Of a DNA stretch of 17,023 nt, positions 7,975-15,262 are shown in pieces. The stretch spans positions 1-17,023 of the forward strand of contig CALBNP010000126.1 of assembly GCA_937896505.1 (NCBI GenBank), in the 5' to 3' direction. The notes below the pieces were generated by a model. The model saw nothing but the letters and a program-made list of their open reading frames with translations. It had not been told where the DNA came from and searched no databases. Numbering within the stretch: the first letter of the stretch is position 1; every line of letters starts with the position of its first letter. Origin of the DNA: an uncultured Bacteroidales bacterium. GTDB lineage: Bacteria > Bacteroidota > Bacteroidia > Bacteroidales > F082. The position numbers and the translations under genes are program-made.

Positions 7975-9753
7975 TTATTTCATTCTAAATACCCAAGCGG
8001 CTGTGCTCTTCAAGTCGGAGTAACAGAGGCCGCTTGTGTTGATGATGATTTGCCCGTCTTTGTATTCCCAAGGTAACACTTTGTCGCAACCAAATAAGGT
8101 GACTTGCATCGTTTCGGCAGGTTTGTCGAGGTTCAAGACCAATTGGTTTTCAGGAAACTCAAGCGCAATGGCATAAAGCGCATCTTTGCTTTGCGTGTAG
8201 CAAATCCAAGGCTGTTCGCAGGTGTAGCTGGCATTCAAGCCTTCGCAAAATATAAAGTCTCCTGTCGCAAAGCTCTCGACAATTTGCTTCGGCATCTTGC
8301 TTGACGACCAATAAAGCTTTACAAGCGCGTTCACGTCACGTTCTTCGTAAAACACTTCGATTTCGTGTTGCCCGGCTTCGAGTTTTATCTTAGCTGTGGT
8401 GCTCAAGAAATTCTTGGCTTCTTGTGCATCGCTCTGTTGCTCGTTAGCCTTGGCAGGATTGTAGTCCATCACGGTTTGGCCGTCAATGATGAGGCGGATG
8501 TTGTCGTCAACTTCGGCTTCGAAGGTGTATTTCCCGCTTTCCTTGACATAGAAAACACCTTGCCAATGGGCTTGGAAATGGTCGCAGCTGATTCTTGGGT
8601 CAGGGGAGTTGCGAGTCCAGTCGAAGTCTATTTTGGGGTCAACGCGGTTCACCGTAATGGTTTTCATTTCGTAGAATTTCTTGTAAGGTCGTGTGCCGTA
8701 AATGGCTTCCCCATTGATGTTTAGCCATTCGCCAAGGTCGATGAGACGCTCTTGCTGAAGAAGCGGGATCTTGCCATCGGCTGCAGGACCTACGTTGAGT
8801 GTCATGCCACCGCCTGCAGCGACTAAAGTGGCAAAGTGACGGATGAGTTCGTCGGAACTGAGATAGTTGCTCAGAGGTTCGTTGCGGTTCAGGCCAAACG
8901 AGCGACCTAACCCACGACATTCGGCCCAAGGACGGTCGGTGAGGGTGATGCCAGCACTGTATTCGGGTGTGCGGAATCCGTGCTGTCCGCCACCGCCCCA
9001 ACGGTCGTTGACGATGGCTTCGTCGCCAACGGTGTTGTAGTACCACGAAATCAGTTCGCGGGCATGCCATTGTTCAGCTGAGTTGCGCCATTCGCCATCG
9101 GTGAAAAGGATGGATGGCTTGTAGCGTGTGACCAATTCCTTGAATTGCGGAATCATGTGTGTGTCAACATATTCTGTGATGCTGTCGTCGGGCGATTCGT
9201 ACCAACGATGCAACGGGCTGGTCCATTCGGGCAGCGAGTAATAGAAACCCATCTTCAAGCCGCGTGCACGCACGGCTTCAGTCAGTTCGCCGCAGACGTC
9301 GCGATGCGGACCGATGTCCATCGTGTTCCAATCGGGTGCATATTGACTTGGCCATAGACAGTAACCATCATGATGTTTCGAAACCAACAGCACGTATTTT
9401 GCTCCTGATTTCTCGAACAACTCTGCCCATTCGTTGGGATTCCAAAGCTCGGCTTTGAAATGTGGGGCGAAATCTTCGTATCGGAACCCCTCGCCATAGA
9501 CGCGTTCCTGGAAAGCCTTCCGCTCGCCATCATCGGTCTGCAAGCCGCGGTAATACCATTCAGCATAGCCTTCGTTGGAGGCAAAAGCCGGTACAGAATA
9601 CACGCCCCAGTGGATGAAAATGCCCAGTTTGGCATCACTGAACCATTGCGGATAACCGCGTTGGTTAATGGATTCCCATGTGGGCTGGACTTGGGCTGAC
9701 AAAGAAATTGAAAATAGTATCAATAAACAGAAAAACAATACTTTACGTTTCAT
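7975..9753 (-). CDS. secreted GH29 alpha-L-fucosidase with PA14 domain
   Basis: This enzyme hydrolyses terminal alpha-L-fucose from glycans such as host mucin or plant and algal sugars. The 592-residue protein has a signal peptide (about 1-20, cleavage near LSA/Q). The GH29 catalytic barrel spans about 22-350, with GIFIHWGVYSVPAF near 44-57, a His pair in SKHHDGY (127-128), and the likely nucleophile Asp219 in ILFTDGEW; RPWAECRGLGRSFG at 274-287 is the usual later motif. A PA14-type beta domain follows (about 385-485; YVKESGKYTFEAEVDDNIRL), inserted before a fucosidase C-terminal beta domain (about 505-592). PA14 domains often bind sugar, so substrate targeting is likely. The acid/base residue cannot be assigned from sequence alone. 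The gene converges on the CpeT-like gene with 11 bases between stops; no clear -7 box is seen upstream. Confidence 0.9.
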   Translation of the reverse strand: MKRKVLFFCLLILFSISLSAQVQPTWESINQRGYPQWFSDAKLGIFIHWGVYSVPAFASNEGYAEWYYRGLQTDDGERKAFQERVYGEGFRYEDFAPHFKAELWNPNEWAELFEKSGAKYVLLVSKHHDGYCLWPSQYAPDWNTMDIGPHRDVCGELTEAVRARGLKMGFYYSLPEWTSPLHRWYESPDDSITEYVDTHMIPQFKELVTRYKPSILFTDGEWRNSAEQWHARELISWYYNTVGDEAIVNDRWGGGGQHGFRTPEYSAGITLTDRPWAECRGLGRSFGLNRNEPLSNYLSSDELIRHFATLVAAGGGMTLNVGPAADGKIPLLQQERLIDLGEWLNINGEAIYGTRPYKKFYEMKTITVNRVDPKIDFDWTRNSPDPRISCDHFQAHWQGVFYVKESGKYTFEAEVDDNIRLIIDGQTVMDYNPAKANEQQSDAQEAKNFLSTTAKIKLEAGQHEIEVFYEERDVNALVKLYWSSSKMPKQIVESFATGDFIFCEGLNASYTCEQPWICYTQSKDALYAIALEFPENQLVLNLDKPAETMQVTLFGCDKVLPWEYKDGQIIINTSGLCYSDLKSTAAWVFRMK

Positions 9754-9804
9754 CTTGTTCTAAATATTTTTGTTTTTTATCGAATCATGTAAGGATGTTT
9801 CATC

Positions 9805-10086
9805 TTATCTGCAATTCCACACTGCAACAATATAGATGTGTTCCTTATCTGCGATATAGTATATGATTTTTATAGTCTTGTATAATGTTACCGAACGGTA
9901 CTCGTGTTCTAAGTCGGATAATAAGGAGTCAATTGGACCAGAGTTCGGATATGACTTTAATCGATTTGTCGTATCAACAAACATCATCTTTAGTTTATCT
10001 GCTTGTGATTTGCCGAAAGTTTTGAAGGTGTAGCGTAAAATGCTGTCGGCCATCGAAATAGCATTGTGTGTCCAATTAATTTCCAT
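9805..10086 (-). CDS. RelE/ParE-family toxin
   Basis: The 93-residue protein has the size and shape of RelE/ParE toxins: an N-terminal strand (MEINWTHNA), two helices in which residues 25-60 are rich in Lys and Leu, and C-terminal strands with YRSVTLYKTIKIIYYI and the ending HIYIVAVWNCR. The tail form (VAVWNCRQDP-like) is characteristic of many Bacteroidota members. RelE members cut mRNA at the ribosome and ParE members poison gyrase; which applies here cannot be told from sequence. It overlaps the antitoxin gene by 11 bases (10076-10086), the usual coupled arrangement. The fucosidase start lies 51 bases downstream on the same strand. Confidence 0.85.
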   Translation of the reverse strand: MEINWTHNAISMADSILRYTFKTFGKSQADKLKMMFVDTTNRLKSYPNSGPIDSLLSDLEHEYRSVTLYKTIKIIYYIADKEHIYIVAVWNCR

Positions 10087-10384
10087 AATTGAAATCCATG
10101 AAATGATTCATAATTTCTTCTTCTGTACAAATCTTGCCTTGTGCAATCTCGTTCATGCTCAGATTGAGTTGTTTTTTCAATTCTTCCAGCGTCCATGAAC
10201 ACGGTATCCGATCTAAGTCGCTGCGTTTATTCCTTAACTCAAAAGGCATTCCGTCTTCCATTACAGATTTGTGGAGAAAAATGCGAATAGCAGTTGGCAA
10301 ATCCATGCCGAGATTTTCAAAGACTTCAGAAGCTTGGTTTTTCAAATCTTCATCGATGCGCAAATGTAATGTTGTTGTACACAT
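10076..10384 (-). CDS. RelB/DinJ-family antitoxin
   Basis: The 102-residue protein begins MCTTTLHLRIDEDLKNQA, a ribbon-helix-helix DNA-binding N-terminus (about 3-45, with TAIRIFLHKSV as the second helix). A charged, flexible C-terminal half would wrap the toxin. The pattern GMDLPTAIRIFL is diagnostic of RelB/DinJ. I start it at the ATG at 10382-10384 rather than upstream at 10438, because the longer version would add 18 residues in front of the conserved strand and would include the promoter box at 10412-10419. It precedes and overlaps the toxin gene. Family members repress their own promoter, and a pair of direct repeats immediately upstream (10385-10403) is a candidate operator. Confidence 0.87.
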   Translation of the reverse strand: MCTTTLHLRIDEDLKNQASEVFENLGMDLPTAIRIFLHKSVMEDGMPFELRNKRSDLDRIPCSWTLEELKKQLNLSMNEIAQGKICTEEEIMNHFMDFNYGN

Positions 10385-10403
10385 TTTGTATATGTTTGTA
10401 TAT
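10385..10403. repeat. direct repeat, candidate antitoxin operator
   Basis: TTTGTATAT occurs at 10385-10393 and again at 10395-10403, a period of 10 bases or one helical turn. It lies directly before the antitoxin ATG and after its -7 box. Ribbon-helix-helix repressors commonly bind pairs of short half-sites about one turn apart, so this fits autoregulation. Inferred from position and spacing. Confidence 0.45.
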
Positions 10404-10411
10404 TTAATGCG

Positions 10412-10419
10412 CAAAAATA
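10412..10419 (-). promoter_or_regulatory. -7 box for the antitoxin-toxin pair
   Basis: On the minus strand this reads TATTTTTG followed by C, matching TAnnTTTG, 27 bases before the antitoxin ATG. A TTTG lies 16 bases further upstream, shorter than the usual spacing for a -33 box. The start of transcription would fall just before the direct repeats. Confidence 0.5.
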
Positions 10420-10461
10420 AAATTAATTTTCTGACCAAATGAAAACATGAGTAAAAGATTT

Positions 10462-10469
10462 TATTTTTG
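10462..10469 (+). promoter_or_regulatory. -7 box for the GH13 amylase-family gene
   Basis: TATTTTTG followed by C matches TAnnTTTG and lies only 4 bases before the ATG at 10474. This puts the predicted transcription start at or next to the start codon, giving a leaderless or nearly leaderless message. It also shows that the ATG at 10447 is unlikely to be the true start. Confidence 0.5.
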
Positions 10470-10473
10470 CACT

Positions 10474-11958
10474 ATGAATATCTATCAACTCTTTCCTCGC
10501 TTATTCGGAAACAAGCTGACCGAAATGCAACTCAATGGCAGTAAGTCGGAGAATGGATGTGGCACTTTCGCTGACATCGATAAAACGGCTATCGGTGCAA
10601 TTAAGTCGTTGGGAATCACGCATATTTGGCTGACTGGCATCATCCGACACGCTTCCGAATCTACTGGCACGCACCCTGACATTACCAAGGGACGTGCAGG
10701 CTCGCCTTACGCTATCACCGATTATCACAATGTAGATCCCGATTTAGGCTCGATGGATGATTTCTTGGCTTTGGTCGAACGCATTCATGCACAAGGTCTG
10801 AAAGTCATCATCGATTTCGTTCCCAATCATTTGGCACGCGAGAATGTGGGTTTTGAACCTTGCAATTTCTATTTTTGCGAAGGACAGCCCTTTGTGTGTC
10901 CATCGGGAAATGGCTATCAGGAATTTCCTGCCAAGGCTACGGGAAATAATGTCTTTGCCCCCAATCCAGGCATGAATGATTGGTTCGACACGGTGAAGCT
11001 GAACTACGATTGCCGTGATACTTGGGAAAAGATGCTTGAAATCATGCGTTTTTGGTGTGCTAAGGGCATTGATGGCTTCCGCGTGGATATGGCCGAGATG
11101 GTCCCGCTTGATTTCTGGCGTTGGCTGATACCCCAAGTGAAGGCTGATTATCAAGTGATTTTGATTGCAGAAATCTATCAGCCAGCACTTTATAGAGGCT
11201 TCGTTGAGGCGGGTTTCGATTACCTTTATGATAAGGTAGGCTTGTACAATACTTTGGAAGACATCTTGTGCCGTGGTCACGAGGCGCAAGAAATCACGCG
11301 GGTTTGGCAAAATTTGGAGAGTTTGGATGCTCACATGCTGCGTTTCATGGAAAACCACGATGAGAAACGTCTCGCTTCGCGCTTTTTTGTCGGTGATGCA
11401 TGGGCGGCCTTGCCAGCTGTGGCGGTCGCTGCCTTGATGAACACGGGACCTTTCATGATTTATAACGGACAAGAGAGTGGGGAAGAGGCCGAGGGTGTTT
11501 CGGGCTATAGTGGCGACGATGGCCGCACCACCATCTTCGACTATTGGAATATGCCTCGTCATCAACAGTGGATGAATGGCGGCGCTTTCGACCAACCGAG
11601 TGAATTGCTGAACTTTTATTCTAAACTGTTGAATTTCAGATTGCAGCATTCCGCTATCGGCAAAGGCGCATTTTACGATTTGATGTGGTGCAATCCGTGG
11701 TACAACAATTTCGACCCTCGAAATGTGTATGCTTTCCTGCGCTATTCCGATGCGGAGCGGTTGCTTATCGTGGTGAATTTCAATAGAAATGAGGACAGAG
11801 ACATTACTGTGAAAGTTCCTGAAGATGCCCTGCAACTCATGGGTTATCAGAATCACAATGATTTCGGAATGGGTGGCTTCGATGGCGAACACGTTCAAAT
11901 TCACCTTGCGCCAAGCGAAGTGAAAATCATTGATTTCGATTCGAGAGATAGCTTGTAA
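10474..11958 (+). CDS. GH13 alpha-amylase-family glycoside hydrolase, cytoplasmic
   Basis: A 494-residue enzyme of the alpha-amylase family, acting on alpha-glucans by the retaining mechanism. The conserved regions are in order: IDFVPNHLA near 115-123, GFRVDMAE with the likely nucleophile Asp205, LIAEIY with the likely acid/base Glu233, and MENHDEKR with the transition-state Asp296. It lacks a signal peptide, so it probably works on intracellular glycogen or imported oligosaccharides. The C-terminal beta domain (about 410-494) includes YAFLRYSDAERLLIVVNFNR, typical of GH13. The exact specificity (amylase, maltogenic enzyme or other) cannot be read from the sequence. I start at 10474 because NIYQLFPRLFGNK is the usual N-terminal strand and the -7 box lies just upstream; a longer start at 10447 is possible. 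It is divergent from the toxin-antitoxin pair. Confidence 0.88.
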   Translation: MNIYQLFPRLFGNKLTEMQLNGSKSENGCGTFADIDKTAIGAIKSLGITHIWLTGIIRHASESTGTHPDITKGRAGSPYAITDYHNVDPDLGSMDDFLALVERIHAQGLKVIIDFVPNHLARENVGFEPCNFYFCEGQPFVCPSGNGYQEFPAKATGNNVFAPNPGMNDWFDTVKLNYDCRDTWEKMLEIMRFWCAKGIDGFRVDMAEMVPLDFWRWLIPQVKADYQVILIAEIYQPALYRGFVEAGFDYLYDKVGLYNTLEDILCRGHEAQEITRVWQNLESLDAHMLRFMENHDEKRLASRFFVGDAWAALPAVAVAALMNTGPFMIYNGQESGEEAEGVSGYSGDDGRTTIFDYWNMPRHQQWMNGGAFDQPSELLNFYSKLLNFRLQHSAIGKGAFYDLMWCNPWYNNFDPRNVYAFLRYSDAERLLIVVNFNRNEDRDITVKVPEDALQLMGYQNHNDFGMGGFDGEHVQIHLAPSEVKIIDFDSRDSL

Positions 11959-12009
11959 TAGTTCCCGTTTTCGGGCCATCTCAATCTTCCTTGCAAATTC
12001 CTGTTAACG

Positions 12010-12035
12010 AAGAATATACATTCTTGACATTTTTT
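12010..12035 (+). terminator. weak terminator-like hairpin after the GH13 gene
   Basis: AAGAAT (12010-12015) and ATTCTT (12020-12025) form a 6-base inverted repeat with an ATAC loop, followed after four bases by six T (12030-12035). The stem is AT-rich, so termination strength is doubtful. It lies about 50 bases after the stop codon, between convergent genes. Confidence 0.3.
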
Positions 12036-12065
12036 ATCCTTCGCAAATTGAAGTTTGTAATCATG

Positions 12066-13025
12066 CTATTTTCCGCACATCTTCTGATTAATCATTACGG
12101 AAGTGAGTAAATCCTGTGCTGCAACACCGACGGTCTCAAAAACAATAATCTCATTCTCATCTTCTCTGCCGTGTAAAGTTCCATTTATGACTTCCCCAAG
12201 TCCACCGCAGATGTCATCTTCCGTAATCATTTCTTGCCTGATTGGGATCAGAAGATCCCCTGATTCACGGAGTGCGGCTTCTTTAGAATCACAGATAATC
12301 TTATCTGCCCGCACGATCAACGTCGAATCGACTTCGTGCTTATCCGGTTCGTAGGTGCCGACACAGCTTATCGTTGCACCTTTTTTGACCAATGTTCCAT
12401 CAAAGACCGGGGTTGCGGAAGTGGTTGCGGTAATAATGAGGTCTGCATCCTCAATACACTCATCAGAACTATTTGCACAACTGAAGTGAATGTTTCGTCC
12501 GGCATATTTTGCTCGAGCTTTCTCTGTAAACGCTGTGCATTTATCTCGATGCAGACTGTAAATGCTCACTTCTTTCACATTTCTGGCCGCAAGCATGGCG
12601 TCTAACTGTGCTTCTGCCTGACCGCCTGTTCCGATTAACGCACCTTTCCGACAGTCTTTCCGACCAAGAATATCAAAAGCAGCACCGCTGGCCGCCCCAG
12701 TACGTAGCTGAGTTACATATGTTCCGTCCATCATAGCCAGTACATAGCCGGTTTCGGCATCAATCAATAGGATTTCCGCCGGCGTAGTGAAACGTCCCAA
12801 AGAAGCGTTCCCCGGAAAAACATTTACATTCTTGAGCACTGCCATTCCAAGCGTTGCAGAGTATGCAGGCATAAACAACAGCGACCCGTTATGTGTTGGA
12901 ATTATCGTACGCAGCGGTGTGTTGATTTGTCCTTTTTCCATCATTGAGAATGCCTGCTTGACCGACTCAATAACATCTGTCATGCATACGCATTTTTCAA
13001 TGTCTTCTCTTGAATAATATCGCAT
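12066..13025 (-). CDS. ornithine cyclodeaminase / mu-crystallin family protein
   Basis: The 319-residue protein belongs to the OCD/mu-crystallin family, NAD(P)-dependent enzymes that include ornithine cyclodeaminase, alanine dehydrogenase and ketimine reductase. Family signs are MAVLKNVNVFPGN with the substrate-binding Lys65, VTQLRTGAASG with Arg108, a Rossmann loop IGTGGQAEAQ at 131-140, and ADLIITATTS followed by GTYEPDKHEVD. Length is normal. Which substrate it uses is not decidable here. Its ATG is preceded by a perfect AAGGAG Shine-Dalgarno (13034-13039) with 8 bases spacing, unlike every other gene in this window, and it is rich in cysteine. It interrupts two alpha-glucan genes on the opposite strand. 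Together these suggest acquisition, perhaps from Firmicutes; an assembly join cannot be excluded. Confidence 0.88.
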   Translation of the reverse strand: MRYYSREDIEKCVCMTDVIESVKQAFSMMEKGQINTPLRTIIPTHNGSLLFMPAYSATLGMAVLKNVNVFPGNASLGRFTTPAEILLIDAETGYVLAMMDGTYVTQLRTGAASGAAFDILGRKDCRKGALIGTGGQAEAQLDAMLAARNVKEVSIYSLHRDKCTAFTEKARAKYAGRNIHFSCANSSDECIEDADLIITATTSATPVFDGTLVKKGATISCVGTYEPDKHEVDSTLIVRADKIICDSKEAALRESGDLLIPIRQEMITEDDICGGLGEVINGTLHGREDENEIIVFETVGVAAQDLLTSVMINQKMCGK

Positions 13026-13033
13026 CGGTATTT

Positions 13034-13039
13034 CTCCTT
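13034..13039 (-). promoter_or_regulatory. strong Shine-Dalgarno site of the OCD-family gene
   Basis: On the minus strand this reads AAGGAG, 8 bases before the ATG at 13025, an ideal ribosome-binding site. Bacteroidota genes seldom depend on such sites, and none of the other starts in this window has one. Confidence 0.8.
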
Positions 13040-13099
13040 AAACCAAATTTAATTTATTCATCAATATTCGCACAAATATCAGCAAGTCAAATCATGCTG

Positions 13100-13107
13100 C
13101 AAATATA
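13100..13107 (-). promoter_or_regulatory. -7 box candidate for the OCD-family gene
   Basis: On the minus strand this reads TATATTTG followed by C, matching TAnnTTTG. It would give a leader of about 70 bases that contains the Shine-Dalgarno site. A T-rich tract with TTTG lies 12 bases upstream, too close for a normal -33 box. If real, the gene has a host-type promoter with a non-host-type ribosome-binding site. Confidence 0.4.
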
Positions 13108-13120
13108 GTCCTCTATCCGC

Positions 13121-13179
13121 AAAAAAATCCGTTTTCGGGCATTTTCGATGTTTTTTTATATCGATTATGCCCGGAAATG
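13121..13179 (-). terminator. long hairpin with T-tract, rho-independent terminator form on the minus strand
   Basis: Arms 13130-13141 and 13168-13179 pair over 12 positions (two G-T wobbles). After one more pair and a two-base mismatch, a further stem pairs 13145-13149 with 13160-13164. The loop is T-rich. On the minus strand the stem is followed by GGA and seven T (13127-13121), the form of an intrinsic terminator. It lies upstream of the OCD gene promoter candidate and upstream of glgB on the other strand, where no minus-strand gene needs ending. Confidence 0.5.
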
Positions 13180-13233
13180 AAAAAACAGCACAATAAAAAT
13201 CCAATTATTTCCCCAAAAACGATGAGGAAATTA

Positions 13234-13241
13234 TATCTTTG
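13234..13241 (+). promoter_or_regulatory. -7 box for glgB
   Basis: TATCTTTG matches TAnnTTTG and ends 18 bases before the glgB ATG at 13260. No clear -33 element is seen. The predicted leader is about 15 bases. Confidence 0.5.
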
Positions 13242-13259
13242 TAGGCAAATTTACAAGCC

Positions 13260-15260
13260 ATGCTTCCTCTCGTGCAACAAGATTTCTGGTTAGAGCCTGT
13301 GAGCCAACAAATTGATGAGCGTCACGAGCGTTTCGAAAACCGCCTTCAATACATTTGCGAACACTTCGGCAGCCTTAAAGCTTTCGCCACGGCGCATCAG
13401 TTTTTAGGATTCAATTACGACAAGCGCCGCAAAGGCTGGTGGTACCGCGAATGGGCTCCCGCAGCGCATTACCTTTCGCTGATGGGCGATTTCAACAACT
13501 GGAACCGCTACGAATTTCCGTTGGAAAACATCGGCAACGGTGTTTGGGAAATCTTCTTGCCCGACAGCCAGTTTTGCGGAAAACTCGTCCACGGAAGCAA
13601 ACTGAAAGTACTGGTGCAATCGGCCATCGGCGAGCACGAGCGCATCCCCGTTTACATCAAAAGAGTCATTCAAGACGAAGGCAACAAGGATTTTGCGGGA
13701 CAGTTTTGGCATCCCGAAAAGCCATACGTTTTTGTAAACAAATCTCCCGATTTAGGTGAAACGCCTTTGATGATTTACGAATGCCACATCGGCATGGCGC
13801 AGGAAAAGGAAGGTGTCGGAACTTATAGGGAATTCGCCCAAAACATTCTGCCACGTATTAAGGCAAACGGATACAATACGCTGCAAATCATGGCTATAGC
13901 CGAGCATCCTTATTATGGTTCATTCGGCTATCATGTCTCCAATTTCTTTGCGCCGAGTTCGCGTTTCGGCACGCCCGAAGACTTAAAGGAACTCATCGAT
14001 ACGGCACACGGCATGGGACTGAAAGTCATCATGGATTTGGTACATTCACACACGGTGAAAAACATCCGCGAAGGCATCAACCTGTTTGACGGCTCCGACC
14101 AGCAATATCTGCACGCGGGCGAACGCGGCAACCACAATCTCTGGGACTCGAAACTTTTCAATTACGGCAAGACCGAAACGTTGCAATTCCTGCTTTCAAA
14201 CATCCGCTATTGGTTGGATGACTTTCATTTCGACGGGTTCCGCTTCGATGGCGTCACTTCCATGCTTTATCTCGACCATGGCGTTGGCATGACTTTCGAT
14301 GCGCCTGAAAAATATTTCGGAGAAAACATTGACAACGATGCCGTTACCTATTTGCAATTGGCTAACCGACTTTGCCATGAACTCAACAAAAGCAATATCA
14401 CCATTGCCGAAGACGTGAGCGGGATGCCTGGTCTCTGCCAACCTATTGCCGACGGCGGCATGGGTTTCGACTATCGTCTCGGCATGGGTCTCCCCGACTT
14501 TTGGATTAAGATTCTGAAGGACCAGCCCGAAGAGCAATGGAACATGAACGAGTTCTTTTTCACCATGACCAACCATTTGCCGACCACAAAAACCGTGGCT
14601 TACGCCGAATCGCACGACCAAGCCTTGGTGGGCGACAAAACCATTGCTTTCCGTCTGATGGACAAGGAGATGTACACTTCCATGAGCATCAACACGCCAA
14701 GCATCACTATTGACCGTGGCATTGCGCTGCACAAGATGATCCGGCTTTTCACCATCACTTTGGGCGGCGAGGCTTGGCTCAATTTCATGGGCAACGAGTT
14801 CGGCCATCCCGAATGGATTGATTTCCCGCGACTTGAAAACAACTGGAGTTACAAATATGCAAGACGGCAATGGTCGCTCAACGACAATTTTGACCTGAAA
14901 TATCACTTCATGGGCGACTTCGACCGTGCCATGATTGATTTCATGAAAAGGATGCGAATTTCGGACTCGAACCCCGCATGGCTTCTCAAAGCCGACGAAG
15001 AAAACAAGACCATCGTCTACGAGCGTAACAACTTGATCTTCGTCTTCAACTGGGGCACAAAGTCCATTCCCGATTACGAAATTCCCGTCAGGCAGACCGG
15101 CGACCACCGCATCGTTTTCACCACCGATGAAAAACATTTCGGCGGCTTCGGCAACATCAGCACCGAAACGAATTTCCCCACTGAGAAGCGTAAAGATGGT
15201 ATTTTTATGAAGATTTACAATGTGAGTAGGACGGCAAATGTATATGAATCAACTAAATAA
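13260..15260 (+). CDS. glgB: 1,4-alpha-glucan (glycogen) branching enzyme, GH13
   Basis: This cytoplasmic enzyme cuts alpha-1,4 glucan chains and re-attaches them by alpha-1,6 bonds, making branched glycogen. The 666-residue protein has an N-terminal CBM48-type beta domain (about 55-150; WWYREWAPAAHYLSLMGDFNNWNR), then the catalytic barrel. The barrel shows YGSFGYHVSNFFAPSSRFGTPEDLK, DLVHSH, the nucleophile Asp330 in GFRFDGVTSM, the acid/base Glu384 in TIAEDVSG, Asp453 in ESHDQALVGDK, and GNEFGHPEW later. A C-terminal all-beta domain ends it. The motif order, and DGVTSMLYLDHG in particular, resemble the eukaryotic-type (GH13_8-like) branching enzymes found in some Bacteroidota rather than the E. 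coli type. Start at 13260 fits the promoter box upstream. The next gene begins 2 bases after its stop. Confidence 0.93.
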   Translation: MLPLVQQDFWLEPVSQQIDERHERFENRLQYICEHFGSLKAFATAHQFLGFNYDKRRKGWWYREWAPAAHYLSLMGDFNNWNRYEFPLENIGNGVWEIFLPDSQFCGKLVHGSKLKVLVQSAIGEHERIPVYIKRVIQDEGNKDFAGQFWHPEKPYVFVNKSPDLGETPLMIYECHIGMAQEKEGVGTYREFAQNILPRIKANGYNTLQIMAIAEHPYYGSFGYHVSNFFAPSSRFGTPEDLKELIDTAHGMGLKVIMDLVHSHTVKNIREGINLFDGSDQQYLHAGERGNHNLWDSKLFNYGKTETLQFLLSNIRYWLDDFHFDGFRFDGVTSMLYLDHGVGMTFDAPEKYFGENIDNDAVTYLQLANRLCHELNKSNITIAEDVSGMPGLCQPIADGGMGFDYRLGMGLPDFWIKILKDQPEEQWNMNEFFFTMTNHLPTTKTVAYAESHDQALVGDKTIAFRLMDKEMYTSMSINTPSITIDRGIALHKMIRLFTITLGGEAWLNFMGNEFGHPEWIDFPRLENNWSYKYARRQWSLNDNFDLKYHFMGDFDRAMIDFMKRMRISDSNPAWLLKADEENKTIVYERNNLIFVFNWGTKSIPDYEIPVRQTGDHRIVFTTDEKHFGGFGNISTETNFPTEKRKDGIFMKIYNVSRTANVYESTK

Positions 15261-15262
15261 AC

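Noticed and set aside
9765..9772. TATTTTTG on the plus strand, a promoter-like box
   Set aside because: No plus-strand gene follows; the next real genes here are on the minus strand, so it is probably chance in AT-rich sequence.
11964..11975. Small CCCG-TTTT-CGGG hairpin just after the GH13 stop
   Set aside because: Only four base pairs and no T-tract after it, so too weak to call a terminator.
10744..11979. Long open frame on the minus strand opposite the GH13 gene (411 codons)
   Set aside because: It is the antisense shadow of a gene with clear GH13 catalytic motifs and has no recognisable protein features.
14196..15137. Long open frame on the minus strand inside glgB (313 codons)
   Set aside because: Shadow of glgB, whose catalytic residues and domain order are well supported; no start signal or known family.
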